A stretch of 64,000 nucleotides of DNA from JAGWBJ01 sp034423015 (GTDB lineage Bacteria > Chloroflexota > Dehalococcoidia > Lucifugimonadales > JAGWBF01), in contig DAOUJG010000015.1 in the NCBI GenBank assembly GCA_034423015.1, positions 1 to 64,000 of the forward strand, given 5' to 3'. Numbering within the stretch: the stretch's first letter is position 1; every line of letters starts with the position of its first letter. A model generated the notes under the pieces. That model searched no databases. It was not told the DNA's origin and saw nothing but the letters and a program-made list of their open reading frames with translations. The position numbers and the translations under genes were made by a program. Positions 33,689 to 40,806 of the stretch are shown piece by piece.

Positions 33689-34591
33689 ATGAGGTATACG
33701 AAGCTGGGGCCACGGGAGATATCGGTAGTCGGCCTGGGCACCTGGCAGTTCGGAGAGCCCGGTTGGGGCTGGGGCACGGAGCTGGACTTCCAAGGCGCCT
33801 CCCGCATCGTGGAGAGAGCCCTGGAGCTGGGGGTCAACTTCTTCGACACCGCAGCGGTGTATGGCAATGGACGCTCCGAGGAGATCCTGTCCGAGGTGCT
33901 GGGAGAAGTGCGACACCGTGTCGTAATCTCCACCAAGGTCGCGCCGCCGCTGGAGCCGGGCCGGGTCAAGTGGTCGGCCGAACGGAGCCTTCGCCGTCTC
34001 TCCCTGGACTCCATCGAGCTCTACCAGCTCCACGCCCCGGACAGCAACGTGCCTTTGGAGCAGACCATGGGAGCGCTGCAGGAGCTGATGGACTCGGGCC
34101 GGGTGCGCCAGGTGGGCGTCAGCAACTTCGGGCCCATGCAGTGGCGAAGGGGAGAGGCGGCCCTCGGCGGCCCCCTGATCTCCAACCAGGTGGAGTACCA
34201 TCTCCTGGAGCGACGCTACGGGGAGAGCGTGCTGCCCCACGCCCGGAAGGAGGGGCGGGGCGTCATCGCCTACAGCCCCCTGGCCCAGGGCCTGCTCACG
34301 GGCAGGTACGGCCGGAACAACGTGCCTCAGGACGTCAGGGCCCACTACGGCATCTTCAACCGCCGGAGCCTGCGCAGGGCGCCGGCGATAGTGGAGGCGC
34401 TTCGGGACGTGGGCAGCCACTACGACGCCACTCCCGCGCAGGTGGCCCTGGCGTGGCTACTCAAGGACCCGGAGGTGGCGGTGATCCCCGGCGCCCGCAG
34501 CGTCGAGCAGCTGGAGGCCAACGTCGCCGCCGCCGACCTGACCCTGTCGCCGGACGAGCTATACCAGCTCGACCAGGTCAGCCGCAGCTAG
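33689..34591 (+). CDS. Aldo/keto reductase
   Basis: This 300-aa TIM-barrel oxidoreductase uses NAD(P)H to reduce aldehydes or ketones. The catalytic tetrad can be placed as Asp and Tyr in NFFDTAAVYGNGRSEEIL, Lys in VVISTKVAPP, and His in IELYQLHAPDSN. GVSNFGPMQW and the C-terminal cofactor-binding IPGARSVEQLEANVAA are conserved. The length is normal. ATG 33689 follows GGGAGCGGGG. It is the last high-GC gene before the island at 34790-37919; the 198 bases between hold no gene that I can recognise. Confidence 0.9.
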   Translation: MRYTKLGPREISVVGLGTWQFGEPGWGWGTELDFQGASRIVERALELGVNFFDTAAVYGNGRSEEILSEVLGEVRHRVVISTKVAPPLEPGRVKWSAERSLRRLSLDSIELYQLHAPDSNVPLEQTMGALQELMDSGRVRQVGVSNFGPMQWRRGEAALGGPLISNQVEYHLLERRYGESVLPHARKEGRGVIAYSPLAQGLLTGRYGRNNVPQDVRAHYGIFNRRSLRRAPAIVEALRDVGSHYDATPAQVALAWLLKDPEVAVIPGARSVEQLEANVAAADLTLSPDELYQLDQVSRS

Positions 34592-34789
34592 AATATCGGT
34601 ATCCGGATCGACACCAAGACCTCAGACGCTCTCGGGTTGCAGGACTTGGGGACAGTTGACCACTACGACAACTCATGGGGCCTGCTCTGACGTAGACAGG
34701 GTCATTCTCAAGATATCGATGGGAACTGCGAGCCTATCCTTCACTGTCTTGCCTGACTCTCTAGGGGACCCCATTTCTCGGGACTGCCT

Positions 34790-35191
34790 CTAGCGCCCAG
34801 CCATTCTTCTGATCCACCCAACAATGAGCCGCCAGTGGGACAGCCACGCCCAACTGTTTCGCCACGCCTTGCCGAAACGATCTAGGGCTGAACCGGCCTT
34901 GACGTCGTTTTCCGGGTGTTGTGCCCACCGTACTTGGTTGCGTTGGACCCAATAGTGGGATTGGCAAGGCAAGCTCCAACTGCCGATTGATGGGGACAGG
35001 GACACAGATTCCCCATCAAACATCATACTCCAACCGTCCGGGTTCAGTGGTGTGACCACCTCATTGCCGCATCCGCAGCAGCATAGATGCGTCGCCGTCA
35101 CGAATGGTACAGACACGTAGAGCACGCCTTCCACCAGCTCATCCGGAATGTAGTGGACGAATTCGTAGTCAAGAGAGTCCATCTTATTCAT
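34790..35191 (-). CDS. DUF6527 family zinc-motif protein of a ubiquitin-like system
   Basis: This 133-aa protein matches DUF6527. It has an N-terminal strand (FVHYIPDELVEGVLYVS), the Cys-rich THLCCCGCGNEVVTPL (Cys 37-41), DGWSMMFDGESVSLSPSIG, and LPCQSHYWVQRNQVRWA with Cys 76 and His 79. The Cys/His set looks like a zinc or catalytic site. DUF6527 genes are known as neighbours of ThiF and multiubiquitin-domain genes, and a processing-peptidase role for the ubiquitin-like protein is a reasonable inference. Its ATG overlaps the ThiF stop (ATGA), so it is the third gene of the operon. Base composition is visibly lower in GC than in flanking genes. Confidence 0.82.
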   Translation of the reverse strand: MNKMDSLDYEFVHYIPDELVEGVLYVSVPFVTATHLCCCGCGNEVVTPLNPDGWSMMFDGESVSLSPSIGSWSLPCQSHYWVQRNQVRWAQHPENDVKAGSALDRFGKAWRNSWAWLSHWRLIVGWIRRMAGR

Positions 35192-36366
35192 GCTTCATTC
35201 ACGCTTGTCATCTCATCCACATCGACTACGTAGAAGCTCGAATGACGACTCTGGCGGTCCTGATAGAACTTCATGAGCTTCTTCCACTTGACCACGGCCA
35301 TTACTGCGTTTAAGGCATTAAGCTCGGCGATCTGGATATTCGTGGCGTATTCGTGCTCGCCTTCCTCATCTGTGTATGGGATCATGGATGCGATGTGTCC
35401 TCGCTCATCGCATGTGCTCGCTGTCACCCTCAGCGTACCCAGCAACGAGCCATCCACCTCGTACACACTCATCCCTGCATCAACAAAAGGGATACCGAAC
35501 TCCACCAGTTTTTGGATCACGAACTTCCTGTCCCGTCCCCTGTCAACGGCAACGAACGCAAAATCCATGTTTCGCAACTCCTCAGCGGTCGATTCGTCGA
35601 CATGGTCGTGGACGAATATGTTGTGTCGCATCTTGGAGTAGATACCGGCAAAGTAATCCGCCTTTCTCTGGGTCACCTTCAAGTCTTCGATGGATGATGC
35701 GCCAGGTGCCCTAAAGGCGTTGTGTTGATAGTACTGATCGCCATCGAACAGGTGAAGTTCTCTCACTGGCGTCTTGGCGACTAGGTCAAGGATATATGAG
35801 CCGGTGCCTCCCAGCCCTACGATGGCCACAGGCCCGCAAGTTAGCTTTTGGGTGACGGCTACGATCTCGGCTCGGCTCGAAGCCGTATCCATATACTTGA
35901 ACACCGAGTCGTCGTTCTGATCCTCTACGACCTTGAACACCTGGGCACTGACGCTAGGGTCGATTCTCTGAGCATGTTCGGAAAGGATGTTCGCGTAGGT
36001 AGTCATCTTCTCGTAGTAGTCTGGGTAACCATAACCATCCGTAGGCTTGTGGGAAAGACGGTGATCCGCCACGAACCCGTTGTCCAGCTGCCAGCGACGG
36101 CTTGCATTGATGACCTTCGTCAGGGGGCGTCCTTCATGGTCGCAAGGTGGGCTGCCCGCGAACAGGACGACATGACCGTCTGGCTTGGCAGTAACGTCGC
36201 CGGCTAGCGTCAGTGTTGATATCAGGACACCGAGCTCGATCTCCCGGGATTCTGTGACATAAGGCACGTGTGCCAACAGAAGGTAGCCGGCTCGGACCTC
36301 AAGCGAGTAGCCCTGGTCTTGAAGCCGCTTGAGGTCGGGGCTACGACTTATCAGTTGTTGAGACAT
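35188..36366 (-). CDS. DUF6791 (E2-like) - ThiF (E1-like) fusion protein
   Basis: This 392-aa fusion has residues about 1-165 forming a DUF6791 domain. Its SPPCDHEGRPLTKVINAS (Cys 75) and ADHRLSHKPTDGYGYPDYYEK stretch resemble prokaryotic E2-like proteins. Residues about 175-392 are a ThiF/E1 adenylyltransferase: GLGGTGS (184-190) binds ATP, LFDGDQYYQHNAFRAPG supplies Asp, Asn and Arg, and Lys 235 follows. Candidate acceptor cysteines are Cys 319 (ASTCDERGH) and Cys 177. It should adenylate the C-terminus of the small ubiquitin-like protein encoded just upstream and transfer it. The start overlaps that gene by 26 bases and the stop overlaps DUF6527 by 4, giving one tightly coupled operon. Confidence 0.87.
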   Translation of the reverse strand: MSQQLISRSPDLKRLQDQGYSLEVRAGYLLLAHVPYVTESREIELGVLISTLTLAGDVTAKPDGHVVLFAGSPPCDHEGRPLTKVINASRRWQLDNGFVADHRLSHKPTDGYGYPDYYEKMTTYANILSEHAQRIDPSVSAQVFKVVEDQNDDSVFKYMDTASSRAEIVAVTQKLTCGPVAIVGLGGTGSYILDLVAKTPVRELHLFDGDQYYQHNAFRAPGASSIEDLKVTQRKADYFAGIYSKMRHNIFVHDHVDESTAEELRNMDFAFVAVDRGRDRKFVIQKLVEFGIPFVDAGMSVYEVDGSLLGTLRVTASTCDERGHIASMIPYTDEEGEHEYATNIQIAELNALNAVMAVVKWKKLMKFYQDRQSRHSSFYVVDVDEMTSVNEA

Positions 36367-36610
36367 TAAAGACCGTCCCGTCGTGAACCTTCACGCTTCC
36401 ACCTTCAGCGAGCCTTCCACTTGGGGGCCGTCCAGCGCCGTTGCTGTAGAGCACGTGGAAGATTATGTTGGGGTTAGACGGGACTGGGTCATAGGCGAGC
36501 CCTACGACTTGGTCGAAGGAGATCTCCCCATCAGAGGAGAGAGTCTTCAGAGAAACCATCTTCTCCCGCCCGTTCACTATAATCTTGACCGTATCCTTGT
36601 CAGCCACCAT
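36341..36610 (-). CDS. Ubiquitin-like beta-grasp protein (multiubiquitin-domain type)
   Basis: This 89-aa protein (90 if the preceding ATG at 36613 is used) has a single multiubiquitin-type domain: VKIIVNGREKMVSLKTLS, SFDQVVGLAYDP, NIIFHVLYSNGAG, then LAEGGSVKVHDGTVFNVST and the diagnostic ending TDKS. Related proteins carry several copies; here there is one. No terminal Gly-Gly is present, so conjugation would need a different terminal chemistry, processing, or none. AAGGAG at 36623-36618 fits the start at 36610. It is the first gene of the operon with the E2/E1 fusion and DUF6527, expressed from the promoter at 36675-36703. Confidence 0.83.
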   Translation of the reverse strand: MVADKDTVKIIVNGREKMVSLKTLSSDGEISFDQVVGLAYDPVPSNPNIIFHVLYSNGAGRPPSGRLAEGGSVKVHDGTVFNVSTTDKS

Positions 36611-36621
36611 CATCAGACTCC

Positions 36622-36640
36622 TTTTGTGTGTCCCACAAAA
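36622..36640. promoter_or_regulatory. Inverted repeat at the start of the ubiquitin-like operon
   Basis: TTTTGTG (36622-36628) and CACAAAA (36634-36640) form a perfect 7-bp inverted repeat with a 5-base gap. It overlaps the ribosome-binding region of the ubiquitin-like gene. It could be a second operator or a small RNA hairpin controlling translation. Confidence 0.5.
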
Positions 36641-36642
36641 TA

Positions 36643-36670
36643 TTGACAGTACCAAGCCAGGTACTATATA
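36643..36670 (+). promoter_or_regulatory. Promoter of the XRE-ImmA operon
   Basis: TTGACA (36643-36648) and TATATA (36665-36670) are separated by 16 bp. The start near 36677 leaves a leader of about 70 bases to the XRE ATG. Confidence 0.75.
36648..36665. promoter_or_regulatory. Probable XRE operator between -35 and -10
   Basis: AGTACC (36648-36653) and GGTACT (36660-36665) form a perfect inverted repeat with 6-base spacing, exactly filling the spacer of the XRE promoter. A third half-site-like GGTACA lies at 36712-36717. This is the classic place for an autoregulatory HTH repressor. Confidence 0.65.
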
Positions 36671-36674
36671 CATA

Positions 36675-36703
36675 ATGATAATGCCGACCATCCATCTTGT
36701 CAA
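36675..36703 (-). promoter_or_regulatory. Promoter of the ubiquitin-like operon
   Basis: Minus strand: TTGACA (36703-36698), 17-bp spacer, TATCAT (36680-36675). It faces the XRE promoter, so both transcripts cross the same about 60-bp control region containing the AGTACC-GGTACT repeat. Confidence 0.75.
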
Positions 36704-36745
36704 CTCATAGCGGTACAGTGTCCCATTTCTCGTACAGGAGGCGCG

Positions 36746-37225
36746 ATGGACCCAATCAGGCTTGATCTCAACGACCTGGGGCGTCTCGTCGTGGCAGAGC
36801 GAAACCGCAGAGGGATGAGTCTTCGAGAAGCGGCTCTTGCAACAGGAATACCCTTCAACACGCTAGCGCGCGTAGAGAAGGGTCACGTCCCCGACCTCCC
36901 AAAATTCAAGAGGCTCGTCGAATGGTGTGGGGCTGATATCCGACAGTTCTTTGAACCCCAAGAGAAGGTGACGGCTACCACGGATGTCATCGCTGAGCAC
37001 CTTCGTGCCGACCGCAACCTTCCCCCTGAAGCCGCAGAGCGGATCGTAGGAATCGTCAGCGAACTCTATCACACGCTTGCACGCCCCCAAGCAATCGCTG
37101 CCGTGCATTTGCGGGCTGCGAAAACCCTCCGTCCAGACGCAGCTCATGTCCTGGGATTGTTGCTTAACGACATGAATGAAGCACTAGTGGAGGAGCTCGT
37201 CGATGGCCCTGCGGAGAGGATTTAA
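36746..37225 (+). CDS. XRE-family HTH regulator
   Basis: This 159-aa protein has a Cro/C1-type helix-turn-helix at about residues 8-60 (LGRLVVAERNRRGMSLREAA, ATGIPFNTLARVEKG, then PKFKRLVEWCG). A helical C-terminal region includes DVIAEHLRADRNLPPEAAERI. It probably represses its own promoter and that of the divergent ubiquitin-like operon through the nearby inverted repeat. AGGAGG precedes ATG 36746. The gene overlaps the following ImmA/IrrE gene by 23 bases; such pairs commonly have the protease cleave and inactivate the repressor on a stress signal. Lower GC than the genome background suggests joint acquisition with the divergent operon. Confidence 0.88.
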   Translation: MDPIRLDLNDLGRLVVAERNRRGMSLREAALATGIPFNTLARVEKGHVPDLPKFKRLVEWCGADIRQFFEPQEKVTATTDVIAEHLRADRNLPPEAAERIVGIVSELYHTLARPQAIAAVHLRAAKTLRPDAAHVLGLLLNDMNEALVEELVDGPAERI

Positions 37226-37781
37226 ATCCGAAGCCGAGAGAATCGCTAGGAGTGTGCGGACAGACCTAGGAATCAGTGCGTCTCAATCTGTCACTCCCGA
37301 GATGCTCGCCGATTTGCTTGGCATTGAAGTCAGAGCAGGAGATGAACTGATACCACGCAAGAGATTTGTCGAACTAGAAAAAGTTCAGCCTGGGGCGTTC
37401 TCGGCATGTACGTTCCGGCCGTCTACTGATCGCGTCGTCGTCGTATACAATCCGCTCTCCGCCGAATCGCGCCGGCGGAGCGATCTGGCCCATGAACTTG
37501 CGCATACTCTCCTCCAGCACGAGTTGAGCCGGATAGAGAAGCTTGGCGATGTCACCTTCCTCTCGTGTGATCCGACTCAGGAAGAAGAGGCTGCCTGGTT
37601 GTCTGGATGTCTCCTTCTACCCAGAGCATTGCTCTTGGCGGAGGTACACAGTGGATCAAGCGCGAAAGATATCGCACGAAGATGTGGGGTCAGCGAGGCC
37701 ATGGCACGGTACAGACTAAATGTCACTGGAGTGCTCAGGCAAAAACAGGCGCTCGAGAAGAGGAGCCGTTTTCGAGAATAG
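37203..37781 (+). CDS. ImmA/IrrE-family metallopeptidase
   Basis: This 192-aa protein has the gluzincin-like motif HELAHTLLQH (residues 97-106, with Glu 98). Downstream glutamates in DPTQEEEAAWLSGCLLLP (127-129) complete the site, followed by a helical IARRCGVSEAMARYRLNVTG that resembles the usual ImmA tail. Family members cleave cognate XRE repressors (ImmA/ImmR, IrrE/DdrO). By analogy this one should derepress the XRE-controlled promoters, including the ubiquitin-like operon. Its start lies within the XRE gene, so the two are translationally coupled. A good ribosome site for a further small ORF sits right at its stop. Confidence 0.9.
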   Translation: MALRRGFKSEAERIARSVRTDLGISASQSVTPEMLADLLGIEVRAGDELIPRKRFVELEKVQPGAFSACTFRPSTDRVVVVYNPLSAESRRRSDLAHELAHTLLQHELSRIEKLGDVTFLSCDPTQEEEAAWLSGCLLLPRALLLAEVHSGSSAKDIARRCGVSEAMARYRLNVTGVLRQKQALEKRSRFRE

Positions 37782-37790
37782 GAGGCGTGG

Positions 37791-37919
37791 ATGCCAAATC
37801 TTGGCGCGGCTGTTCCCTCCGATGAATCTGTCTCAATTCGACCACCGGCATCAACGCCCGCGAGTCGTCCCTCGGAAAAGGGGGATAAAGCACTGCCTAA
37901 AGACCCCCGCGGCCCGTGA
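37791..37919 (+). CDS. Small ORF after ImmA, possibly a truncated third gene
   Basis: This 42-aa frame was found by eye. GGAGG at 37781-37785, touching the ImmA/IrrE stop codon, lies 5 bases before ATG 37791. The product starts MPNLGAAVPSDESVSIRPPAST and continues with charged, Pro-rich sequence to TGA at 37917-37919. It overlaps the end of the convergent alpha/beta-hydrolase gene by 23 bases. I do not recognise the family. The strong ribosome site and the abrupt change of composition around here suggest a genuine third gene whose remainder was lost at the island boundary. It could also be a real small protein or a chance frame. Confidence 0.4.
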   Translation: MPNLGAAVPSDESVSIRPPASTPASRPSEKGDKALPKDPRGP

Positions 37920-39885
37920 ACAGATCATACTTGTCCCCCGCTTGCCGCACTACCTCGTCCACGTCCTCTTCCAGCAGGAACCCCTCGGCCGCCAACTCCT
38001 CGGCGGCGCGGCGCACCCTGTCCAGGTATCCGGCCTTGGAACCGTACCGCTCCTCGATGGACATCCGGGGGTCGCCTCTGTCCCGTCGCTCCGCCTCGGT
38101 GGAGGGGAAGGGTATGGTGGAGCCGAAGAGGCCCAGTATGTCCATGACCTGGTCGGAGCCGCCGATGTCGGGATGCCTCAGGTTCCAGCCGGCGTAGGTG
38201 GCCAGGGGCACAACAACGTCGGGAAGGCGGACGCCGGCGGTCTCGTTGGCGTCCTCGTCGACGGCCGAGACCAACCCCGGGTAGGCGGCCCCAACAAGCG
38301 CCGGCACCCTGGAGAGGACTCCCTTCTCCACTCCCGGACCGAAGTCCAGTCTGGACAGGTAGGGGAGATGGGCGGGAAACTCCACGCCTGGTATGGCGGT
38401 GAAGCGAGTACCCGTATCCTCCGGCCTGACCGCCGTCGCCGCGGCGATGGACGGATGACGGCTGGCCGGCGGCTCGACACCAGAGGCGACCCACCGGTCC
38501 AGGTTCACCAGGGCGGCGCGAAGCAAGGGCGTGTAGTCGACGCAGTTGAACCGCTGCTGGGCGCGGAACCCGTCCCCCGGGGTCAGGTCGGTAGGCGGGT
38601 AGATGCCCGAGGCGTGCTGCGTCCCGGCGAAGTGGTAGACTCGCACCGTGTCCCTGGATGGAGTGTCCCGGCTCGCGTCCATATCGGTGTGTACAAGGGA
38701 GCCGTCGCCCCGCCAGTACTCGGACGAGGAGTTGGTCAGCATGACCTTGGGCATTCCACCCGAGGCCGCCAGACGTGAGAGCAGCCCGTCGGTGACGCCT
38801 GTGTCGGGGTCCGTCTGGTCCCCGTCGGTGAAGGGAAACAGGCAGCCGGCGCTGCGCTTCTCGGTGTTGGACGGCTGGCCAAACCTCTGGTTGAACTCGC
38901 CGCGCCTGCCCCCTGCGATGTGGGGGATGACGCCGTCGAACACCGTCCTCCCGGCCTCATCCCGGTTGAGTCCCAGGTATAGGAAGAGGCGTAGGAAGCG
39001 GCCGCTCTGGGAGGCCCCGAAGCCGTAGGCGTAGTCCAGCGTCCCGGCACAGGGGTTCCCCTCCCCGGCGTCGCCGTGCTTCAGGAACGACACGAAATCA
39101 CGAACGGCCACCAGCCCCAGACCCACCACGGGGGCGCCTACGGTGGTGTATACGAACTGGTAGGTCTTCCCGGGCTTGAAGCCCTCGGGGAAGTGGACGT
39201 GGGAGGCGTCGGGTACGACCGCGCCGGACTCCACGCGGGCGAAGGACCACCGGTCCCGGGGCACCGTGCGGGGCTCGGCGTCCTCGTAGTCCCGCTCCAG
39301 CAGGAGGGCGTCGGGCTCGTCCACGTCCATCGCCGGGTAGGGCCTGTGTCCCGCGTGGGCCAGCGGTTGAACGGTGGCGGGCACGTTGGGCAGGTAGCTG
39401 ACCATTATTCTGCCGGATATGGGGGCGCCCTCCCGGGTGACGGCGTCGGGCGCCCCCAGGCGCAGCAGGCCGGGAGTATCGGGGACGTCGTACTGCCAGC
39501 CGCACCAGGCGACGGTGTAGCCGCGGCGCATGAGGAACCCGTTGCCCGGGTCCAGGTGGGCCGCGGGGTCTTCGTCCTCCCCCGCGGCGTTGAAGTACTT
39601 GAGGGCCCTGCGTTTGCCCCGGTTCAGAACGTCCAGGAGCACCCGGCCATTGCCCCGTGCCGGGTCGGCCGGGGCCAGGATGCTCACGTCGGCGGAGCAG
39701 GCAACCATCCCATGGCGGTCCCGGGGCGCCAGGTCTAGGTCTGCGATGCCGGCGTTGGCCGGATGGGCCGGGTCGACGGCGAGCTCCAGCGTTCCATCCA
39801 GGCGTTCGTACGGCCCCACGTCGCCGAACGCCCGGCCTCCCGCGAAGGATGTCCGTGACGTGATCCGTAGCTGAGAGAGGGACAT
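37897..39885 (-). CDS. Alpha/beta hydrolase domain protein (Abhydrolase_10 type)
   Basis: This 662-aa protein resembles the large alpha/beta-hydrolase family PF20091. An N-terminal beta-rich domain (GDVGPYERLDGTLEL, RVLLDVLNRGKRRAL, MRRGYTVAWCGWQYDV) precedes the hydrolase part with the nucleophile elbow GFGASQSGRFLR, FDGVIPHIAGGRRGEFN, and a C-terminal VPLATYAGWNLRHPDIGG. Catalytic Asp and His are probably in later segments. No signal peptide is apparent. AAAGGA precedes ATG 39885. The substrate is unknown; esterase or lipase-like activity is inferred. Confidence 0.82.
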   Translation of the reverse strand: MSLSQLRITSRTSFAGGRAFGDVGPYERLDGTLELAVDPAHPANAGIADLDLAPRDRHGMVACSADVSILAPADPARGNGRVLLDVLNRGKRRALKYFNAAGEDEDPAAHLDPGNGFLMRRGYTVAWCGWQYDVPDTPGLLRLGAPDAVTREGAPISGRIMVSYLPNVPATVQPLAHAGHRPYPAMDVDEPDALLLERDYEDAEPRTVPRDRWSFARVESGAVVPDASHVHFPEGFKPGKTYQFVYTTVGAPVVGLGLVAVRDFVSFLKHGDAGEGNPCAGTLDYAYGFGASQSGRFLRLFLYLGLNRDEAGRTVFDGVIPHIAGGRRGEFNQRFGQPSNTEKRSAGCLFPFTDGDQTDPDTGVTDGLLSRLAASGGMPKVMLTNSSSEYWRGDGSLVHTDMDASRDTPSRDTVRVYHFAGTQHASGIYPPTDLTPGDGFRAQQRFNCVDYTPLLRAALVNLDRWVASGVEPPASRHPSIAAATAVRPEDTGTRFTAIPGVEFPAHLPYLSRLDFGPGVEKGVLSRVPALVGAAYPGLVSAVDEDANETAGVRLPDVVVPLATYAGWNLRHPDIGGSDQVMDILGLFGSTIPFPSTEAERRDRGDPRMSIEERYGSKAGYLDRVRRAAEELAAEGFLLEEDVDEVVRQAGDKYDLFTGRGGL

Positions 39886-40005
39886 AGCAGTCCTTTCGGC
39901 ATGTCGCTGTCCGCATTCGTCGCGGGGACGTGCGCGTCAATTGTAACACGGCAGGGATGCACGACCGCCATCTCTCTCACGCGCCGGTGGGGGCCGGCAG
40001 TCGTC

Positions 40006-40033
40006 TTGACACTCCGGGGCAGCGTGATATAGT
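40006..40033 (+). promoter_or_regulatory. Promoter of the isochorismatase-like/asparaginase/amidase genes
   Basis: TTGACA (40006-40011) and TATAGT (40028-40033) are separated by 16 bp. The start near 40040 is about 85 bases upstream of the ATG at 40126. Confidence 0.75.
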
Positions 40034-40125
40034 AGTCTCGCTCCTGGAGACCTCTGGGGCCGTCTGCGCCCTCGATATCGTCCAGATGCGGCGCCCTCGA
40101 ATCGTAGTCGGAGAGGAGACACCAG

Positions 40126-40734
40126 ATGCCGGACGCCCTGAAGCTGGACCCCAAGAAGACCGCATTCATCGTCATAGACATGATCAACTCGACGGCCAAG
40201 GGCCAGGGGCCTCCCTACACGCTGCCGCCCGGCCGCGTGGACCTGGTCAAGAACTTCCAGAAGCTGATAGCCCAGTGCCGCGCCGGGGGGTCCCCCATCA
40301 TCTATATCACCACCTACCGGAGACCCGACGGCACCGACGCCCCCAGGACCATCGCCGACGCGGCGCCCCCGGGAGGCGGCGGCGGACAACCCTTGGGGCC
40401 CAACGATCCGGGCCCGCAGGTGATCGACGAGCTCAAGCCCGAGCCGGAAGACTACATCGTGGCCAAGCCGCGCTTCAGCTCCTTCTACGGGACCAACGTG
40501 GGAGGGATACTGAACGACCGGGGCATCGACACCATCCTGGTGGGCGGGATATCCACGCCCCGGAGCGTGGAGGGCACCGCCAGGGAGGCCAAGAACCTGG
40601 ACATGCAGTGCGTCGTCGTGAGCGACTGCTGCGACGGTCCCGAGAAGGACGTCCACGAGTACATCCTGGAGAGGGTGCTCCCACTGCTGGTCCGGGTGCG
40701 CACCACCGACGAGGTGATCGCCGCCCTCAGCTAG
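40126..40734 (+). CDS. Isochorismatase-family protein lacking the catalytic cysteine
   Basis: This 202-aa isochorismatase-like protein keeps the Asp (AFIVIDMINSTAKG, Asp 18) and the Lys (YIVAKPRFSSFYGTN, Lys 114). The nucleophile motif reads VGGISTPRSVEGTAREA, with Ser 147 where Cys is expected. It could be a non-hydrolytic relative, like the Cys-less carrier-linked or isochorismatase-type members, or use another nucleophile. GGAGAGGAG lies just upstream of ATG 40126. It starts a likely operon with an asparaginase-like and an amidase gene (spacers 72 and 154 bases), consistent with a role in amide nitrogen metabolism. Confidence 0.82.
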   Translation: MPDALKLDPKKTAFIVIDMINSTAKGQGPPYTLPPGRVDLVKNFQKLIAQCRAGGSPIIYITTYRRPDGTDAPRTIADAAPPGGGGGQPLGPNDPGPQVIDELKPEPEDYIVAKPRFSSFYGTNVGGILNDRGIDTILVGGISTPRSVEGTAREAKNLDMQCVVVSDCCDGPEKDVHEYILERVLPLLVRVRTTDEVIAALS

Positions 40735-40806
40735 ACAGCCGGCCCGCTCCAGTCGGGCACATCGACGGGCCCTGCCAGAAGCAGCACCGGTTGTAAGGAG
40801 GCGGAA

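Noticed and set aside
34592..34789. Insertion-sequence scar between the aldo/keto reductase and the island
   Set aside because: No inverted terminal repeats, target duplication or transposase fragment could be identified; the stretch remains unexplained.
36614..36703. Longer ubiquitin-like protein with an N-terminal membrane segment (start at 36703)
   Set aside because: The extra residues are read through the promoter and leader; AAGGAG and the domain start favour 36610.
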